Assembly (NCBI GenBank): GCA_037127255.1
Contig: JBANSL010000009.1
Location: 32,235,475 to 32,299,474, forward strand
Length of the DNA: 64,000 nt
Direction: 5' to 3'
Origin: Persicaria tinctoria
Lineage: Eukaryota > Streptophyta > Magnoliopsida > Caryophyllales > Polygonaceae
Every line of letters starts with the position of its first letter. Positions within the stretch are counted from its first letter, which is position 1. This document shows, piece by piece, positions 12,096 through 24,654 of the stretch. The translations under genes were made by a program, and so were the position numbers. A model generated the notes under the pieces. That model was not told where the DNA came from and searched no databases. It saw only the letters and a list, made by a program, of their open reading frames with translations.

Positions 12096-13301
12096 TGATA
12101 GACGGTTTTTAGTCGCGTTAACCGTATCAAAATAAATTCGAACTTACTAACTAATGTAGTGTGGTAAGCACGAGTCGATCCCACGGAGAATCAAGTTATT
12201 CATAAGTTAAGTCTATTTACCAATTAATAGAAAGGGGGGTTTTGGTGTGATGAGAATAAGAAAGAAAATAAAATAAACTATAAACAAGTTGATGGAGATA
12301 GCAATTAAGAATAGAGTTTCATCTACAGATATCCACTTTAATTTGACCGGTTGATCCTCGAATCTTCTTCAAGTTCTCTTTTCATCTTATTATTGTTCCT
12401 GTCCTGATCTTGTGTAAATTACTACTCCTACGAGTCCTAGTAACCCTTACTGATTAGATAACCCTAACACGGTCAAGATTGAACCTAATAGTAGCATTAA
12501 GATTAAGGATTAACCAGGATATATGCAACACCAAGCTACGAGTCAGCATTCAACATATAATTGATTCTCTACACACCAATTTAGTCCTATGAGTCCTAAA
12601 AAGGCATGATTGCTACCATGGATTAAGGTTCGCTACGAGGAATCTACAAAATCCTAGCAATAATCTCAACTAGTTGTACGGACTAGAAGAAATCAACAAT
12701 AATCGCAAAAGAATCAATACGAATCTATAGGAATAGAATAAGAATAGAAATCTCACAACTTTATCAAACCAAAACTTCAATCCATACACGAAACGGAAGA
12801 GTTTAGATCTCTATAAAAATAAGACAAAAAACAATTAGGTTTAGGGTGGAAAGTTAGTCGGCTACTGTCTACGTTCGTTCGGCTCCGTATGAATTGTATA
12901 TATATTGTAAACTAATATCCTAAACTTGCATCCCCCTAGTCCTAATACTCCGTATAAAAATATAATATAAATCTAACTAATCTATCTATCTAATTTAATA
13001 TAATAAAAACAAATGCAAGGCAGCAAGCAATTGTTGAGCGGAATGAGCGCGCATTGATCGAGCACGCGTCGCCATTCATCAGCCCATCTAGTATACTTTG
13101 AGCAGCTTAGCCCAATCTTCCATTCATTATGAGTAACTCGGCCCTATCTCATATAATTCACTCCTAAATGTCTGAAATCAATAAAATGCGAGTGTAGACT
13201 CCGAAAACTAAATAATAACAAATTAACTATAAAATATGTAAAATATGGATGAAAATGACCTAATATAATATGCAATTATATGAATAAAATAGACTCTATC
13301 A
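12096..13301 (-). repeat. LTR 2, shared by both units
   Basis: At 1206 bp it is collinear with LTR 1. It acts as the 5' LTR of the left unit and the 3' LTR of the right unit. This sharing is the sign of unequal recombination. Confidence 0.93.
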
Positions 13302-16212
13302 AACTAACCCATGCTTAGACTTTTGTTTGTCCCCAAGCAAACTAACTCTAAACAAAGACATATTCAAAATGAAAGACAAGGCTCAAAGCAATTTCTATGA
13401 AAGATCGCTCATCAGTATGGTTCTCATGGCTAATGGAGTATTTATTATGGTAAGCTTAAAATAATTATGACACTATTAGACCCACATCAAACCCTTCATA
13501 CTCATTGCTTTAAACTCAGATTAGGTTCAGGGGATTATTGCATTCAGAATGTATTGAGCAATCAAATTCATTAAGCACATAAAAATCGTCATAAACACTC
13601 ATAGATTACTAAACCTTTTCTACTTCGGAGTTTCAATAAAGCTCATATTTTTTTCCTCTTTCTTTGTTTCTCTAAACACTTTTCTTCCTCCTTGCATGAA
13701 TTTTATCCTCCACAAACAGGATCGGTTACTAACCGTATTTTTTTTTCAAAATTCTTATGAGTGTCGAGTGAATTTTATTCTCCTCGAACATTTCTATCAA
13801 ACTTGGTTTATTTATGATTCTTTTCACTCGGGTGAATTTTATCCTCCCCGAGCGGTGTAAGTGAATTTTATCCTCCTTACACTCATCAACCCAACATATA
13901 TCAACGCACATAAAAAACACACATCAAATAGATAACCGAATTTACTAGTGCTTTTCATCAGGGGTTTAGACATATAATATACAATAGAAATCATATAAAC
14001 TTTTTAAAGATTGCTCTAAACTGAACATCCAACCCATAATCAAGTTATAACTAAAGCTCATAATCCAGATTATCTATGGAAATCCCACAAGTGTCGTTAT
14101 TCAATTAAAATTCAAATTTATTAACTCTTAGGCCATGAAAAAACATATATTATCATCAAGGTCATACCAATCATAGAAACATCTTTCTTATCACATCTAA
14201 AAGAAAAACTAACAAAACAAAAACAAAGACTCAATAGCATAACTTACTATGACAATGGGATAATTATCAAACACCCTATAATGCAATGAAATGCATAACA
14301 AAAATTGAAAACAAAAAAAAAAAAAAAAAACTAACGCATAATACGGACCTACACTTGAATTCCCCCACCCCATGCTTAAAATTTTACTTTGTCCTCAAAG
14401 TAAAGAAAAAAAATGAAAGAGGTAAAGGAAACTCACAATTAAATCAGGCATTCTAGCAATAGCTGTCAATTCAAGATGAGGTAGTTGTGTAGCCTCTTAA
14501 CCGATCCTAAAATTCAGCAACTTCTCACAGTTATAGGACCTGTCCAACACCACAAACAGCAGCAAAAACAAGCCAAACTTGCATAGCAATCAGCGGCAGA
14601 TTCGGTTAAGTAACAAAGGAATATCAAAACATAAAATTCAGCAAGATAGGTGACTATTCCTATGTACTAACACCCTTAAAACATGAAAGAAGAGTAGAAA
14701 GTACAGCCCTAGGTGTTTAGCAGAAGCTTTCAACAACTTTTGGATGCAATTGGCATTTGTGAACCTTCTTGGAGTCGAAAAAATATAGGCAGTCTCCTTT
14801 GCAAAAGGTCCTGCCCAAGACAGAAAGCAAAGAAAACATACAAGACAAAACAATCCGACTTCCCAAGTACATATATCATCCAAGAACAAAGAACAACACC
14901 GACCAAACCACTAAAATCAGCCCCAACTGCTCATGCTCAACCACTTATGTCAAATTCAAAACATGGAATTGAAGTGATTTCAGGGAGCATATAACAAGAA
15001 AGGAACACGAGATTGGATCAAGCAGGATACTGAGAAAAGACGTAGTTCATACTCAAGTCATATTTAAAGTGAAAAATCAATGAATTCGAGTGACTTCAGA
15101 AGAGTAGAAACTAGCAAGCTAAAATTGCATAATAGACACCATCTCATAGCAATTAGGCATGTCCAAATAAAAGCAATCAGAAATCAGAACAAGAAGTCAT
15201 GAACCAACTCAAGCAACTAAGCAATCGAAGAGAAATCAGCCCTATACATCATGCTCATCCATATTTTGCGACTAAAATCATGAAAATTGTATATGGACAC
15301 AGGAGCAGACAAGCAAATAAACAAAGACCGGCCCAATAAAAAAAAATTCACCAAGGCCAAGATAAAGCAAAACCCAGCTAGTTTAGAGACTCACGAGTAA
15401 ACAAACTCAATGGAAAAACCACATATTACACCTAATTTAGTCCAGGAGAATGCTCAAAAGCCATAAAATCATAGCACTACTCCCCTAATCAAGGTGAACA
15501 GAAGCAACAATGCAGCAGTTCAAGCATCTGTTCACTATAATAGACTTCCTAGTGCATTATCAATTACCAATTAAACAATTTCAATCACAAAGATGAAGCA
15601 AAATCAGGCATTCACCCAGCCCACAACAATCGAACTCGAGCACAACCAACCGTCACCCAAAATCCCACCCGAAATTGTCAGGAATTCAGTCCGGAAAATC
15701 CCCAAAAAAAATCGGAATCGATACACGCTTAGCTCAGGGAGAGAATACCTGGCACTTACCTAACCGATATTGGAGTCAAATTGAGAAGAATCGGGGTTAA
15801 TTGGAGTTACAGGAGGGACTTTGGATCCATCCTCCGGCGGTGCTGGTGTGATAACCGTGCTGGAGACGGGCTGGTGGAGTGGCTAACGGTGGGCAGCAGC
15901 GGCTATCGTCTTCGAGCAAAAACGCAGGGCACGGAACGAGAATGGCTGGGCCGAGGTGCTCGTGGTGCCGGGGATGGAGGCGTCCATGGACAACCGGTGG
16001 TGTTTGGCAGGAGGACCGGTGGTGCTGAGTGCAGGCGATGGTCGGGTAGCAGCGAGGAAGAGGGAGACGGGGCGGGGGTCACTGGAGAGAATCGCTTTCC
16101 TTTTCTTTTCTTTTTTTTTCTGAATTTTTTTCTCTTTTCTTTAAAAAAAATGAAATAAACAAAAACCGTAACTAAACCAGAAAATAAAATAAAAGAGTAA
16201 AATTATTCTGAC

Positions 16213-17302
16213 CTAACAGTGAAATTTTTTTTTTTTTTTAAAAAAAAAACATACCTTGGTTCTCTCGATCCGTTCAGACATTGTTAAAACCCTCAAAAAT
16301 TTGTCAAACTCTTGTGCACACATATCAAGCATGCATATATAATATAATGATAAACTGAAACTAAATAATATTGCAGATAAGAACCGTTTCAACTTATCAA
16401 ACAAGCGAGTATGACTCTTTGTAGAGGGTATATAATACCACCAATTCAGTTCCATTGGTGTCTTTTCAAAATAACAATTAAAAGGATCAATATAATCATC
16501 ATTACCTTCCAAATTGCAAAGACTTACCTTTATTACCTCTTGAGCCTCAGCAGGTGGCTCTAGACATCGTTCATCAATGGGTGAGCTCAAAATGAATGCA
16601 TCGGATGGAGTATGAGACACAACACATGAAACCTCATGCGTCGACTCATGAGATTCCAAGTCAGGAAGCACTAGATCCTCTTCTCCATCGTCAAAGAAAC
16701 TGTCGTCATCTGTGAACAATTCCTCATCGTTATGAAACCAACTAGAAGGGAATGAATTAAGCACAATGACTTCGACAGGATCTTCCATTCCCGCATCCTT
16801 CATTGTCTCATGAGATGACGGAATGGGTTGGCTTTCTTTATCAACTTGAGGGGTGGCCATCTTCTTTGCTATTATCTCGCTTGCTGTTTGAGTAAGTTGA
16901 CTCAATTGTTCCCCCAAGTTTTTGATCCTCTCACTATTCTCCTGTATCGCTTGAGCATTCTCCTGTATCACTTGAGTAATGGCTTGGATTTCATCATCCA
17001 AGTGAGTGACAGAGTCCCCCATTGGTAGTGATACCGAAGTGAAGGATTCTTTCTGCGCAATATGGTAATCCATATAACAGAAAAAAATCCCACAACCCCG
17101 ACAAACCTAACCGTGCTAGGCCTCCGTTACTCATGTGCTCAGCAAGCGCTCGTGTCTCAGCAGTCATCCCGTCAATTATGCAAACAATCATATCTCGGAT
17201 GCTGTCTTGATAACCCCTTGAATTACGGATGTCTACATATCTCTGCAATCTGTTAAGATATTGGTGAAAGTTCTCACCTTCAAACTCCAATAACCTCAAC
17301 AT
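16213..17302 (-). pseudogene. Gag-like ORF of right unit, frameshifted
   Basis: This is the homologue of the intact 366-aa frame of the left unit, but it is split into an N-terminal piece (16994-17302) and a C-terminal piece (16213-17073). The cause is one extra A in a run near 17081-17087: seven A here against six at the same place in the left unit. Otherwise it is very similar, including the QAIQEN repeats. The simple homopolymer slip suggests recent decay or a sequencing artefact. Confidence 0.8.
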
Positions 17303-17408
17303 CTAAAAAGTTAGTAGCAAGGGTGTTATGAACCGTAAGATAGGTCACAACACATTAGATATATACAAAAATTGATAAACACACAAAACTAAGAAATAAA
17401 CTTTGATT

Positions 17409-17425
17409 CCCCGGCAACGGCGCCA
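17409..17425 (-). other. Primer-binding site (tRNA-Asp type), right unit
   Basis: TGGCGCCGTTGCCGGGG on the minus strand, three bases inside LTR 3. It is the unmutated form of the site in the left unit. Confidence 0.92.
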
Positions 17426-17428
17426 ATT

Positions 17429-18614
17429 AGATAGACGGTTTTTAATCGCGTTAACCGTATCAAAATAAATTCGAACTTACTAACTAATGTAGTGTGGTAA
17501 GCACGAGTCGATCCCACAGAGAATCAAGTTATTCATAAGTTAAGTCTATTTACCAATTAATAGAAAGGGGGGTTTTGGTGTGATGAGAATAAGAAAGAAA
17601 ATAAAATAAACTATAAACAAGTTGATAGAGATAGCAATTAAGAATAGAGTTTCATCTACAGATATCCACTTTAATTTGACCGGTTGATCTTCGAATCTTC
17701 TTCAAGTTCTCTTTTCATCTTATTATTGTTCCTGTCCCGATCTTGTGTAAATTACTAGTCCTACGAGTCCTAGTAACCCTTACTGATTAGATAACCCTAA
17801 CACGGTCAAGATTGAACCTAATAGTAGCATTAAGATTAAGGATTAACCAGGATATATGCAACACCAATCTACGAGTCAACATTCAACATATAATTGATTC
17901 TCTACACACCAATTTAGTCCTATGAGTCATAAAAAGGCATGATTGCTACCATGGATTAAGGTTCGCTACGAGGAATCTACAAAATCCTAGCAATAATCTC
18001 AACTAGTTGTACGGACTAGAAGAAATCAACAATAATCGCAAAAGAATCAATACGAATCAATATGAATAGAATAAGAATAGAAATCTCACAACTTTATCAA
18101 ACCAAAACTTCAATCCATAGACGAAACGGGAGAGTTTAGATCTCCATAAAAATAAGACAAAAGACAATTAGATTTAGGGTGGAAAGTTAGTCGGCTACTG
18201 TCTACGTTCGTTCGGCTCCGTATGAATGGTATATATATTGTAAACTAATATCCTAACTTGCATCCCCCTATTCCTAATACTCCGTATAAAATATAATATA
18301 AATCTAACTAATCTATCTATCTAATTTAATATAATAAAAACAAATGCAAGGCAGCAAGCAATTGTTGAGCGCGCATTGATCGAGCACGCGTCGCCATTCA
18401 TCAGCCCATCTAGTATACTTTGAGTAGCTTAGCCCAATCTTCCATTCATCATGAGTAACTCGGCCCTATCTCATATAATTCACTCCAAAATGTCTGAAAT
18501 CAATAAAACACGAGTGTAGACTCCGAAAAGTAAATAATAACAAATTAACTATAAAATATGCATAAAAATGACCTAATATAATATGCAATTATATAAATAA
18601 TTTAGACTCTATCA
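17429..18614 (-). repeat. LTR 3 of tandem array
   Basis: At 1186 bp it is collinear with the other two. The first plus-strand base is A instead of T, a single terminal substitution. The right boundary GACTCTATCA is intact and is followed by the ATATA duplication. Confidence 0.92.
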
Positions 18615-19176
18615 ATATATATATATATATTATTACAAGTAGTTCATTCAATTTTGGTAATTTAGGACAAAGGTTTCCAACTTGGAGAAAATTAGGTGTA
18701 AGTTCCAATTTTAAGGATCGAATTAAGTAAATGTCCACCAAAAAAGCTTTATTAGTTAAAAGTCCAATACATATAACCTTGTCTCATTCCCACCTGCAAC
18801 GTTTTTCATTTTGCTTCTTCTCTCTCATATATCTATGCCAACTCAAACTCACACTCTCTGTCAGTTTCTCGTTGTTGAGTCAGGCTGAGGTAGCATCTGA
18901 AGTCACACTACCAAAGTCGACTACCTCGCCTCCAATGGCCCCTCCACTAATGGATGGACGACTGCTGTGAGTGATGGATGGATGATTGTTCATCTATGGC
19001 GAAGTAGATCTGAAGTTGGTGGAGCAACAGGAGGCAAAGGTAGTGAGGATCTTGAGAGATTATGTGTCGGTTTCATATTTGAAATGTGATAGATCTTCCC
19101 CTCCGCTGCCATGTCGGTGCAGATTGGAGGTGAAGCGGTGGAGATTGGAGGAGAGGCGATGGATCGATGTGGGAGG
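18615..19176. other. Spacer between retrotransposons
   Basis: An AT run is followed by unremarkable sequence. From about 18890 the GC content rises and short G-rich direct repeats such as GATTGGAGG(A/T)GAGGCG appear. They continue on the far side of the Copia insertion at 31024, so this was one continuous repeat block before insertion. No gene is recognised. Confidence 0.5.
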
Positions 19177-19181
19177 TAACA

Positions 19182-19473
19182 TGTAGAGAGTAGGAGTGTT
19201 AGTTAAGGCAAAAAAAAGGGTGGGATAACAACCCAAACGTTGTGTTTTGTAGTCTGTACATGTTAGCACCGGCATTCAGTGTAGCATAGCAGATGAGCAA
19301 GGTAGTATAAAAAGGTTGTTAGCAAGACATTTTGTATGCTTTTGGGTTTTATAACAAATTACAGAAAATTCCCAAATCTGTTTCCTCCTTCTGCAAGGTT
19401 CCAAACCTCCATAGGAAGAGCTTTGCTCAATTTAGGTTTTACAGTGAAATCTAGGAGTTTCCTAGATTTCATA
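19182..19473 (+). repeat. Copia 5' LTR
   Basis: Starts TGTAGAGAGTAGG and ends GATTTCATA. It is exactly as long as the 3' LTR (292 bp). A TATAAAAAGG promoter-like box lies near 19309. Confidence 0.95.
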
Positions 19474-19488
19474 TGGTATAAGAGCTCC
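19474..19488 (+). other. Copia primer-binding site (tRNA-iMet type)
   Basis: TGGTATAAGAGC directly follows the 5' LTR. It matches the usual plant Copia site TGGTATCAGAGC except for one substitution. Confidence 0.9.
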
Positions 19489-19643
19489 ACTGGTTCCGAT
19501 CCTGATTTAGATCGAACTTAAAGGAGTTTGCGCGGGTTTAATCGCAGATTCAAAGCGATTTCGATCTGCGTTTTGGTTCGGTGTCATTTCTGTTCTTGCT
19601 TCACTTCTCTGTGCCGTTTACTCGTCTAATCTAGTCGCTGATC

Positions 19644-21431
19644 ATGGAAGAAACGTCTGATGCTAATGCTGCCTCTCGAGGTAATGGATCGCCGAACTTT
19701 GGAAACAACAATCGGTCGCCGAATTTCGGGAACAACAACCTGGATCCATTGTTCCTTGCGAACTCAGATCATCCAGGTATGCATTTGGTTTCAGTTCAGC
19801 TTAATGGCAGTAATTTTCTTAGCTGGAGTAGGAACGTTCGCATGGCTTTAGGTGCTAAAATGGCAGTAATCATCCAGGATGAGGATGATTATGAACGCTG
19901 GGTTAGATGTGACTATATGGTCATGAGTTTGATCCTGAATTCCATGAAAAGTGACCTTGCTGAAAATTTCATGTGTGCTCAATCTGCGAGTGAACTTTGG
20001 GGAGAAATTAAGGAGCGATTTGTTGAATCCAATGCTCCATTGATCTATTAGATGCACAGGGAGTTATGCAACGTGCGTCAAGAGAATCTGAGTGTGGTTG
20101 TTTACTACAGCAGACTCAAACGAATCTGGGATGAACTTCAAACTATTGAAGGGCATCCGATCTGTAAGTGTGGGATTATGTCTCGATGCAGTTGTGGGAT
20201 TCTGAAGAAGATTCTTGAGAAAGAGGCCATTGCGAAACTAATACAATTTCCGATGGGCCTCACAGATGCGCTTGACACGGTTAGAAGTCACATTCTGTCC
20301 ATGGAACCCCTGCCTTCTGTCAATAAAGCCTACCACATGGTGATGCAGATAAAGAGGCAGAAAGGGATCACCAGTGGTGACCTTCATGCTTCACATGAGG
20401 TTCTGGTTGCAGGGCGTCAAGGATGTCAAGGTAGCCAGCCGTCCAAGGCTCTAGAGTACAAGAGAGACAGTAAGAAGGCTAAGCTGGACAGGAAGTGTGA
20501 TTTCTGTCAAGAGAAAGGCCATTTGAAGGAAACATGCTTCAAGCTTGTGTGATATCCCGATTGGTATAATGGACCTAAAGGAAAAGGTGATGATGCTATG
20601 TTTGCAGGAGTGTCTCAGGAATTGTCACAGTTTGATAATCCTTTGGACAAGGATCTACTTAGCAGCACTGCAGGTAACTCTAGAAGCGATGGTAAACCTG
20701 ATGCTTAACTTGTTAGTGCAGTCTTCAATGAGGTTTTGAGGATGATGAAAGGGAGGGGTCCAGCAGCTGATGAAGGGCCTTCCAACATCCTTGGCTCTAT
20801 GAACTTTGCAGGTACTCTTCTTTGTCCAAGTATTACTTCACCAATGGATGAGCATCATCAAATGTGGATTGTGGGCTCAGGTGCCACCGATAATATCACG
20901 TTTGATAGAAGCTTATTCACTGATCTGAATCTGCTGCCTCGACCTATTGTAACTGGGTTGCCTGATGGTCATACCCAGGATGTTTTATACTCAGGAACAA
21001 TAGTGTTGAGCAGTTCGGTTGTGTTGAAGGACGTGTTGTATCTGCTTTCATTCAAACAGATCTTACTATCGGTGTCTCAGTTGCTTGACCAAGGTGACTT
21101 AGTCTTTATGTTTTACCAACACAAATGTGTGCTTCACGACACTTCAACTAGCAAGATCTTATCCACTGGAGTCAGGTCTTGTGGTCTTTACATGTTTACT
21201 GGATTCAAGTGCATTCCGAAAGAACAGGTTAGATCCCTTGTTCCACCTGCTATGAGGATAACAGACAGGAATAAAGATGCTTTGTCATCATGTAATGGTG
21301 CTACTGTGAACACCTGTTTTGATTTACTTCATGCTCGACGTGGACATGGGTCCTCGTCCAAACTTAAGCACTTGGGATTGTGCAAGAAATCTCAATGTGA
21401 TTTTGGTGAATGTGATGCTTGTATTTTGGCT
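19644..21431 (+). pseudogene. Copia gag, protease and pre-integrase part, with stops
   Basis: The frame opens at 19644 with gag (LNGSNFLSWSRNVRMAL). It is broken by stops near 20049, 20550 and 20706. A CCHC knuckle CDFCQEKGHLKETC lies near 20500. The protease motif reads VGSGATDN where D-S-GATD is expected, so the catalytic Asp is lost. The gag_pre-integrase part (FDLLHARRGH...CDACILA) runs up to the codon where the CACTA element begins. It continues in frame at 28060. Confidence 0.9.
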
Positions 21432-21879
21432 CACTACTAGAATACTGTAATTAGACATCAAATCATTTAAGTCTGTCAAGAAATCAACAGATGTTAAATT
21501 TATTTATTACATCGTTTATTTTTTTTGTGATGTCTAAAACAGTTTACACAATGGTCAAATATGTTGACAGATGTGAAACTGTTAGTTTTGAAAAAACCAA
21601 AATGGGCGCTATAAGGGAAAAAGGCGGGGATTCAAAACTTAGAAAAAAAAATTGGAGCCCGGGCTTCCAAATTTTGGAGGTAATGTACTAATGTTAACCC
21701 TTTTCAAAAATTAAACTTTCTTGTTTCCTTTTTCCAATAAGTTTTATCACTTAGAAAAAATCTGACCATTTTTTTTCACTTTCCTAAAATTTATAACACT
21801 TCAAATATTTCTATCTTCTTCTCTCTCCCCTCTCCCCTCTCCTTCATTCAGATCTACCACGCTAACCCAGTAACCCTCG

Positions 21880-22350
21880 ACTTACATCTCTCCAGAACTA
21901 CCAAACCCCAACTCATCTTCTCCTCTCTCTAGATCCAAACTTCCACAAGCTAGCTCCGACGACCGTCGTTCAGTACTGCCTTCCTCCTCCGGCCATCATC
22001 TCTCAGAACAATCGCCAAATTGGATGGGAGTTGAAACCCTAAATCGCCGACCAAGTATCCGAGATTCCGACATATTTGTTTGGTTTCATTTGTTTTCCAT
22101 CTCCATTCTGCTTTGATTTCTTTTTTATTTTCACATTCAATCAACTCTAATCCTCTAACCCTTGGTCTACCTCTCTCCAGATCTGAGCCATGTACCAAAC
22201 CCCCCAAATAATCTTCTCCTCTCTCTAGATTCAATCTTCTGCTATCTAGCTCCGACGACCATCGTTCAGTGCCGACAAGGTATCCGACGACCATCAACTC
22301 TCAAAAGAATCACGAAAATGGATGAAAGGTGAAACCCTAAATCGCCGACA
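21880..22350. repeat. Imperfect direct duplication, about 300-bp period
   Basis: The blocks containing CTAGCTCCGACGACC and GAAACCCTAAATCGCCGAC occur twice, about 298 bp apart (the latter near 22032 and 22330). The content resembles a C/T-rich 5' UTR with UTR-exon junctions. The source gene is not identified. Confidence 0.75.
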
Positions 22351-23412
22351 AGGTATCCTTCGGTAATCATCTTTGGTAATCATCTCCCTCCTCCCACTCT
22401 CATAAAATCCTTCTAGATCTTGATTCGACGAAGAAAACAACTACTTCGCTCTCGTTCCCTCTAGATCTAGATTCAATTAATTTTTTAGGGTTTCATTTAT
22501 GTGTTTCTGGCCTCGGTTTTGAAACCAATCGTCTTTTTTTCAATATGCTAGGATGATCAAAAGTGATTGTCTTATACGCTTCATTGTTTCTCCCATTGAG
22601 GAAAACAGTATATAAAGATTTGAAAAAGAAGGTAAGATTTCTTAGGTTCAAAACGCAACATTATTATCTGAAAATTTGTGAGTACATGATGATGTTCTCT
22701 ATGCTTTTGGTCATCACTATTACAATAAAGAGTCATTTTGAGAAATTTGCCAATGGATTGCATTGCTGGTTTTTTGGGGTAAGTTTTGCTGTGTCCTTTT
22801 GGAAATTTTGAATGGCATAAATTAGTGCTTTAAAATAGTGCTTTTCATCTTTATTTCTTTTTGCTTTTAAGAATATATGCCCCATACATGTGTTAATCTT
22901 TAGGAATGATGGAACTAATGAGATGACGGTTGGATTGGCCTAGCTAAGTTTAGGCCATCTCAAGATAATTCACACTTGATATATTTCTAAATGAGATCTT
23001 TCTTTTGTTTCTTAGTTGATGGAAAACTCAACATGGTCTAGTGGATAGGAACCTTAAACTCAATAATATAAACTATCTGCTAGTGTATATTATTTCTGAA
23101 TAAGGTCTTTCTTTTCTTACTTGTCTTGTTCCCTAGCTTTTGTAGATTTGTTGCAAACATCCTGTTTTGAATTAATGTAAAAACAATCTGTAGTGGTAGC
23201 TTTTCTGCGAGATAATATGAATAAGCTTGGCATGGTATGGTTTTCTCCTTTTATCTTGGAATGATCATTTTTTTAATAACAAAAGCATATATAGTTTTCC
23301 TTTAGACAAACTTTGCTGGAAATTTAACAATGTAAACGGGGCTTGAAAATTGATCATTAGCTAATGTGTTAAAATGATGCAACATTGCTCCTAATCACAT
23401 GTAATGTAACAG

Positions 23413-23598
23413 GTGCCAGTGGATCTTGTCATTGATCATTCAGTCCAGGTTGACGTAGCAAAGTTAGAAGATGCAGTGAGTATTAACTAGAAGATTGGAT
23501 TTGATAGAAATTGAGAGAGGTTTGAATTTTTGAAGTGGAGATCTACTGCTTTTCAGAACATGCTTGTTTTTCCTCCAAGTTCTGGTATTGTCCACCAG
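23413..23598 (+). pseudogene. Captured aconitate hydratase exon fragment
   Basis: After an AG acceptor the frame reads VPVDLVIDHSVQVDVAK, then [17 protein letters not shown] and PPSSGIVHQ before a GTGAG donor. These are in the order and spacing of a conserved central exon of plant aconitase, the iron-sulfur enzyme that interconverts citrate and isocitrate. The 186-bp block is a whole number of codons (62), but two in-frame stops lie between the conserved blocks. It is therefore a dead copy carried inside the CACTA element. The splice borders are preserved, so a genomic rather than a cDNA copy was captured. Confidence 0.9.
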
Positions 23599-24301
23599 GT
23601 GAGAAACTCTTATCTTTTTTGTCTCTTCTTGTTGATGTTCCTTTAACCATTAACAAAATAATGATAAAAAAAATTTAAAAATGATAAGAGTTTACATTAA
23701 CCCTTTATTTGTTATTGACTTGAGAATCTGGTATCCATCCTTCTAAATGCATTCATTGGTGTCAAAGTCATATTATTGGATTGTAGCAATAAAGTTCTCT
23801 ACCTTACCTATTTTTTTCTTCAGCTGTAGAAAATTTGTGGTTTCTCATTTCTCAGTCTCTCAATTCTCTTTACTCATAATTTGGGGTTTCATTGCTGATT
23901 ACATGCTTTCATGTTGCCTATAATCTCAGGCAAGATTGTCATTTTTTGGATCTGTTCAGTTTCTCATTTAGTTCTGTGTTTCATGTTGCCTATATTCATG
24001 ATCAAAGCTTATTGGTCTCCCTCAGTCTTGTTAAACGGAGTTTGAAAAGATGGCAACTTTGCCGAGGTAATCAATGGCTTTTGTACCGATTTCCTCCTTT
24101 CCTTGTTGCCTATAATCACCTGACAAGGTTGAACTAGTTTGATCTGTTCAGGTTTGTTCAGTTGTTTGTTTTGACTGCTTACATGCGTGATTAAATTGAT
24201 AAAAATAAAGAACTTTCCCTTGTATAATCAATGACTTGCATACTGATTTCCTCCTTTGTTGCTGCTAATCTTGGGGAATTTTGCACAATGTTCAGTCTTT
24301 T

Positions 24302-24581
24302 TAAAGATGTTTTGAGCCACTAATTGAAGCAAGTTGCTGTTGAATGTTCAGTCTTGTTAAGGTTCTCATTTTCATATGTCTTGTGCATTTTTTCACTTTT
24401 TGTGTTGCTCTGCCAAGTTGTTGAAGATGTTTTGAGCCACTGATTGAAGCAGGTTGCTGTTGAATGTTCAGTCTTGTTAAGGTTCTCATTTTCATATGTC
24501 TTGTGTATTTTTGCACTTTTTGTGTTGCTCTACCAAGTTGTTGAAGATGTTTTGAGCCACTAATTGAAGCAGGTTGCTGTT
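24302..24581. repeat. 120-bp tandem repeat in captured intron
   Basis: The block starting AGATGTTTTGAGCCACT recurs at about 24305, 24425 and 24545 (last copy partial). A further fragment is at about 24624. It lies between the aconitase and ArfGAP pieces and is non-coding. Confidence 0.9.
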
Positions 24582-24654
24582 GAAAGTTCCCATCCCCAAA
24601 ATATAATTGAACAGAATCAGTGTTGAAGATGTTTTGAGCCTTTTACAAGAATAC

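Larger units (their letters stand above)
13302..17428 (-). other. Internal region of right unit
   Basis: It is collinear with the left internal region but lacks the hAT insertion, so it is about 0.8 kb shorter. It keeps the fourfold motif (about 13694-13877), the GC-rich host-like segment (about 15770-16125) and a frameshifted gag-like ORF. No polymerase genes are seen. Confidence 0.85.
5982..18614 (-). mobile_element. Tandem gypsy-like LTR retrotransposon array (LTR-int-LTR-int-LTR)
   Basis: Three near-identical LTRs of about 1.2 kb enclose two internal regions (7185-12095 and 13302-17428). The outermost LTR ends are flanked by the same 5-bp sequence, ATATA (5977-5981 and 18615-18619), so the array looks like one insertion later enlarged by unequal recombination. 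A primer-binding site matching the 3' end of tRNA-Asp lies to the right of each internal region, which makes both units minus-strand. No protease, reverse transcriptase, RNase H or integrase is visible, only a gag-like ORF, so the family is a non-autonomous, LARD-type element. The unit order is clear; the family assignment rests on the PBS and the gag-like protein. Confidence 0.9.
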
